Below the pieces are notes generated by a model. The model did not search any database. It saw only the letters and a program-made list of their open reading frames with translations, and was not told where the DNA came from. This document shows positions 60,411-64,000 of a stretch of DNA of 64,000 bases, one piece after another (position 1 is the stretch's first letter; the number at the start of each line of letters is the position of its first letter). The translations under genes were made by a program, and so were the position numbers. Source of the DNA: Azolla caroliniana. Lineage: Eukaryota; Polypodiophyta. The stretch covers positions 20,088,001-20,152,000 of the forward strand of contig JBHGNT010000015.1 of assembly GCA_043228905.1 (NCBI GenBank), given 5' to 3'.

Positions 60411-60829
60411 GTAAGAAAACCATCTGCTCTTCTCTTGCTCTGCTCTGCACTCCTGGGTCTGTTCCCGTGTTCCTGTGCTGCCGCTTGTTCTGTTTCCGGT
60501 TCTGTTTTCTTCTTCTGTGTCTATGTCTGTTTCCTCCCTTTCCTTTCCTTTTTCTTCTTTCCTCTTTCTTTTTTATGCCTCTTGTCTCTGTTTTCTCTTC
60601 TTTCCTGCTACGCCTTTCAAACAACTGCAGATCCTTAATCTTCCTCTCACATTTGTATGCAGATTCTCAGTGTTCTGCTCTTCCTCATTATCTGTGTGTG
60701 TCAATTTCCTTCTCCATCCTGATAATTTTATATGCATGCTTTTCTCTCTGCTTTGGAGAAAGAAAACTCTCTCCACTTATTCGTTACGTTATGTTTTTGT
60801 GAATTAACACGTATATTTTTCTGCTCCAG
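60411..60829 (+). other. probable leader intron of the NFRKB-like gene
   Basis: CTACTG/GTAAGAAAAC at 60411 is a strong donor and CTGCTCCAG (ends 60829), after a T-rich stretch, is a good acceptor. The ATG of the gene follows 42 bases later. The leader exon before it is CT-rich and carries a (CATCGC)n tract at about 60294-60318. Confidence 0.65.
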
Positions 60830-60871
60830 GGATAATAGGGATTTACAGCACTACTTTTCTGGTGGAGTTCC

Positions 60872-63562
60872 ATGGGGATATTCCGAGGAGGTGTGAGAGT
60901 GACAAGAGCTCTGACTCCCTCTCCGTCTTCTAGTCCATCCAGTGATGAGGAAGAACCTCTCGTGAAGAAGCATCGGACCATAAGAAAAGATTCAGAAGAA
61001 ACACCACCAGAAGGTAAGAGGCCGACAATGCTATTTTCTCTTTTGGATGGGGACTTTAGAGAAGAAACGTTTCAAGTTGGAGAGAGTGTATGCAAATCTC
61101 TACCTGAAGAATTGTTTGAGATATCAGATATTGGTGATATTCTCTCTCTTGAAGCTTGGAATGATTGTTTATCTGAAGAAGAAAGGCAAGAGTTGTCTGC
61201 ATATCTTCCGCCCGATATGGATCAGGATTCTTTTATCAGGACTTTGAAAGAGCTTTTCGGGGGAAAGAGCTTCTATTTTAGCAGCCCATTGAACGACTTT
61301 TGGCAAAATCTCAAGGATGGTTTGTATGATCCTGGCGTTTCTACTGCAAATCAAACACTTTTGATTGTTCAGAGGAAAGAATTCTATCATGGTTTGAGGG
61401 GATATCACAATGGCATGGTGAACTCTCTTCTAGAGATGAGAAATCTGTGGTCGGAAAATCCCGAGGCTGGCCTCGAAGAGAGGCTCTATTCGTGGCGATC
61501 GAAATCTTTTTATTCTGCTCCTCCGCCATCCAGATTGAAGATTCTATTAAGTAGAAGAGCTTTGGCCAAGACCAGAAGACGCAATAAGGGAAGGAAGGCA
61601 AGATATGGAGATCCATCTTCGGACTTGACCCTTTTCGAACATGATAACATTGGTGGGGTTTTGTCACTGCAACATGGAGAAAAGAATCTCAATCCAGAAC
61701 CTGTAGATGAGGATCTAGTAGGTAATTACGAAGAGAACATATTCCTGAATGAAGAGAATACCATGGTTGATGATCAGAGTGCTTTCGTTTCTAAGCTTGA
61801 AGATGGTGGCGTAGAGATGTTCACGTCTAAGAATAAGAAGCGGCGAAGCATTATGAATTCAGGTGGGCTAGTAAAAGAAATCGGGGATGGGTTACAATCT
61901 AAGGTTAAATCCGTACCCCTTTCCAAGTTCAATAAGAAGTCTCAGAACAAGAGTGACCGAATAAATAAGGAAGATGGCCATGGAAATATGGAGGCGAATG
62001 TGTATACAAGTTTCCAGTCTACCCCTTCACAGGAGTATGACAGAGAGCCGGGTGTAAATGAACTAGAAAATAGCTCGCAACTGAAGAAGAGCAAGAGCAG
62101 GTCCTATTCTGAGATGGAAACGTTTTTATCAAGTCCTCTGGTAGGTTCTCTCTGTGATGAGCTGAGTTCTCGGGTCTCAAAGAAGAGCAGCTTCTCGCTG
62201 ATTCCTCCTTCCGTAGCTTCCTTTTCGTTCTCAGTTTTGCGTTTCATTTCAGCGGTGAGAAGCGCACTTTTGGCCACTTTAGAGGCTAACTCTGAGGAAT
62301 GCTCTCCTCTAGGTATCACATTTTCTGAGATTGTGGCAAGGGTTCTTGTTTCTCCGGGAGATCCCAATATACTAGGAGTCCAGATGCCTCTTGATTGTCT
62401 TGTGAGAGGTGTATTAAAGGTCTTATCTGTGAGTGGTGGAAAGTGCTCTTTGGAAGGAGTTGATCCGTTCGTGGTTTATGATAAGGTCACAAGGTGTTGG
62501 TCTTGGATCGGCCCTTTACCTGCTGGTTCTATTCACTATGTTGATACAGATGTGCAATCCTATCCTGAAATCTGGGGTATAGCTCCGACTACTTTGTATG
62601 AGATGCAAGACGTGTTCGCCAGATGGCTAAAGACATCAGAAGGAACTCTCCACCAAATCTGGCAGCTCTCTCTACTACCAATGCCGGAATACCCTGTCTT
62701 TCCAGAAGAGAAAGAGAGGTTTAAGGACTTGAGGGCACAAAAGAGTCTTGGTACGATTATCTCTAGTACACCTGAGATGAGGCTACTGTTCCATAAAGAG
62801 GAGGCAGTTCGATACTCAACTGCAGAGATAACATGCTGTTATACTACTGCAGATGGGCGCAAGTCTGCAGTGTCTCCCTTGAAGAGAATAGGTGGGAAAT
62901 CCAAAGCCAAAGCAAGAGATCATTTCATGTTAAAGCCTGACCGACCCTCTCACATAACTATACTTTGCCTGGTCAGAGATGCGGCTTCTCGGCTTCCTCA
63001 AGGCATCGGTACTCGGGCAGATGTTTGTACTCTACTTAGAGACTCTCAATTCATTGTTGAGGATGTTTCTGAGCTTCAACTTAGTCATGTTGTGAGTGGT
63101 GCACTTGATCGGTTGCACTATGAAAAAGACCCTTGTGTTCGCTATGATTCAGACAAGAAGCTATGGGTTTATCTCCACGCTGATCGGAACGAAGAGGACT
63201 TTGAAGAGGGTGGGACAGCATCCACTCGAAGCTCTAGGAGGAGTAAGAAAGAGGGTGCTGATGTGGCTTGTTCTCCTATTCAAGGGCAAGGTTATAATAA
63301 TGACGAAATGTCTGAACCTGAGCATGAATCAGGGGGCTCATATAATGGTTCGAATGCTGGTTCGGCTTCTCCAGAGCTCTTATATAGCCATCAGAATGGT
63401 GGTCCATCAATGATGAATGAAAATGGACAAGCAAGGGATGAAGGATTGCTTCCATTCATTGATCTTCCTCCTTCTATGCAGCCTTTTTGTGGGAATATGC
63501 AGAGCCATCCTATGGGCTGGGAAGTGTATAAAGCGGGAAAAGAACTTTCTATCAGTCAGTAG
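60872..63562 (+). CDS. NFRKB-like protein, INO80 chromatin-remodelling subunit
   Basis: A single uninterrupted frame of 896 residues. The first ATG lies just after a leader intron acceptor. Residues about 76-165 match the DEUBAD domain of NFRKB proteins: LPEELFEISDIGDILSLEAWNDCLSEEERQELSAYLP, then DFWQNLKDGLYDPGV. Residues about 450-555 look like the NFRKB winged helix (FSVLRFISAVRSALL, GITFSEIVARV, MPLDCLVRGVLKVLS, WSWIGPLPAG). Residues about 688-785 form a second winged-helix-like part ending LWVYLHADR. Between lie basic, Ser-rich linkers and a nuclear-type cluster (RRNKGRKARYG). In animals NFRKB recruits and restrains UCH37 in INO80; plants have a homologue (Arabidopsis At3g45830, about 1300 residues as I recall). 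This one is shorter, with an acidic, low-complexity end. Confidence 0.88.
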   Translation: MGIFRGGVRVTRALTPSPSSSPSSDEEEPLVKKHRTIRKDSEETPPEGKRPTMLFSLLDGDFREETFQVGESVCKSLPEELFEISDIGDILSLEAWNDCLSEEERQELSAYLPPDMDQDSFIRTLKELFGGKSFYFSSPLNDFWQNLKDGLYDPGVSTANQTLLIVQRKEFYHGLRGYHNGMVNSLLEMRNLWSENPEAGLEERLYSWRSKSFYSAPPPSRLKILLSRRALAKTRRRNKGRKARYGDPSSDLTLFEHDNIGGVLSLQHGEKNLNPEPVDEDLVGNYEENIFLNEENTMVDDQSAFVSKLEDGGVEMFTSKNKKRRSIMNSGGLVKEIGDGLQSKVKSVPLSKFNKKSQNKSDRINKEDGHGNMEANVYTSFQSTPSQEYDREPGVNELENSSQLKKSKSRSYSEMETFLSSPLVGSLCDELSSRVSKKSSFSLIPPSVASFSFSVLRFISAVRSALLATLEANSEECSPLGITFSEIVARVLVSPGDPNILGVQMPLDCLVRGVLKVLSVSGGKCSLEGVDPFVVYDKVTRCWSWIGPLPAGSIHYVDTDVQSYPEIWGIAPTTLYEMQDVFARWLKTSEGTLHQIWQLSLLPMPEYPVFPEEKERFKDLRAQKSLGTIISSTPEMRLLFHKEEAVRYSTAEITCCYTTADGRKSAVSPLKRIGGKSKAKARDHFMLKPDRPSHITILCLVRDAASRLPQGIGTRADVCTLLRDSQFIVEDVSELQLSHVVSGALDRLHYEKDPCVRYDSDKKLWVYLHADRNEEDFEEGGTASTRSSRRSKKEGADVACSPIQGQGYNNDEMSEPEHESGGSYNGSNAGSASPELLYSHQNGGPSMMNENGQARDEGLLPFIDLPPSMQPFCGNMQSHPMGWEVYKAGKELSISQ

Positions 63563-64000
63563 TTTTTTGTTTATTTGATTATTGAATATTTTCTCGTTTT
63601 TTGCTGGTCTAATGGAAAGTGTCTGGTGGACATGTTTTAAGCAGTCTATACCAGACATTTGATACTTCCCAATTTGTATATAGATTATTGAGGTCTGTTA
63701 CGACTACTACTGCCGAGTATATCCAACTGTTTAACCAAATTGATTCGCTCTATTGGAGTTCATGTTATTGTAGTAGGACATTCCTATTTACATGTTACTT
63801 TTACAAAGATTATAAAGTGGACCACTAGCTGAACTGATTGTTTGAAATCTAATATTCATGTTGTGTATCATATACACTATGCAATTCTGGCAGGGAGGTA
63901 CATACACATACATGTGTATATGGGCAAATGGATGGCAGAAATCAAGGAACCATTTCTGGTCATGGTATGCTATAAAAAAGAATGTGAATAAAAACAATGT
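63563..64000 (+). other. 3' untranslated and downstream sequence of the NFRKB-like gene
   Basis: AT-rich, with no further gene. Short frames have no recognisable motif. The window ends here. Confidence 0.5.

Noticed and set aside
59946-60802. Two overlapping frames of 230 and 263 codons upstream of the NFRKB-like gene
   Set aside because: They run through CT, CTT and ATC microsatellites and over a good splice donor; amino-acid content is simple repeat.

Overview
This is nuclear DNA from a land plant. The genes have many spliced exons. The repeats are plant LTR retrotransposons, LINEs and MITEs, CCCTAAA telomere-type repeats occur, and every gene belongs to a plant family. I lean towards a non-angiosperm vascular plant with a large genome, perhaps a fern. 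The basis is a decayed PLS-type pentatricopeptide (PPR) fragment at 42.6-43.5 kb whose wording resembles the expanded PPR families of ferns, plus host proteins that look clearly diverged from the angiosperm versions I know. This is inference; no search was run.

Layout. 1-9.3 kb is a nest of transposable elements. A Ty3/gypsy chromovirus 3' half (plus strand) carries a poly(A)-tailed retroinsertion in the end of its polyprotein (17-bp target duplication) and a complete Ty1/copia element in its 3' LTR (minus strand, 1965-7951, target duplication ATATC). A hAT-like MITE (8243-8713) and a fold-back element (8818-9279) follow. 10.5-11.0 kb holds telomere-like and CT/ATC minisatellites. 11128-15780 (+) is a complete nine-exon GH3 beta-glucan exohydrolase gene. 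17374-17757 is a solo LTR. 20091-24178 (-) is an eight-exon RING E3 ligase of the GW2/DA2 (SIP5-like) family, preceded by about 1.8 kb of repeated exon-like units. 27849-32233 (+) is a four-exon universal stress protein with a LINE relic in intron 3. 33716-38030 (-) is a nine-exon CRL (CpcT/CpeT-type chromophore lyase-like) gene. 38528-39163 is a second solo LTR. 42.6-43.6 kb is the PPR relic with a LINE-type 3' tail. 51761-55702 (+) is a five-exon MYB-CC (GARP) transcription factor. 60872-63562 (+) is an uninterrupted 896-codon reading frame for an NFRKB-like INO80 subunit, behind a leader rich in simple repeats.

The six host genes look like independent housekeeping or regulatory loci (cell wall, ubiquitination, stress, plastid, transcription, chromatin) with no operon-like relation. 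Exon models were assembled by hand from GT/AG sites, and their lengths close the reading frame in every case. The most interesting signals are: the two unrelated bodies sharing one LINE-type 3' tail (1.1-1.8 kb and 42.6-43.6 kb), one of them a PPR sequence; the array of exon-like units upstream of the E3 ligase; the long acidic C-terminal extension of the copia polyprotein; and a GC-AG intron in the GH3 gene. I see no wholly new system. I see no tRNA, rRNA or CRISPR locus.
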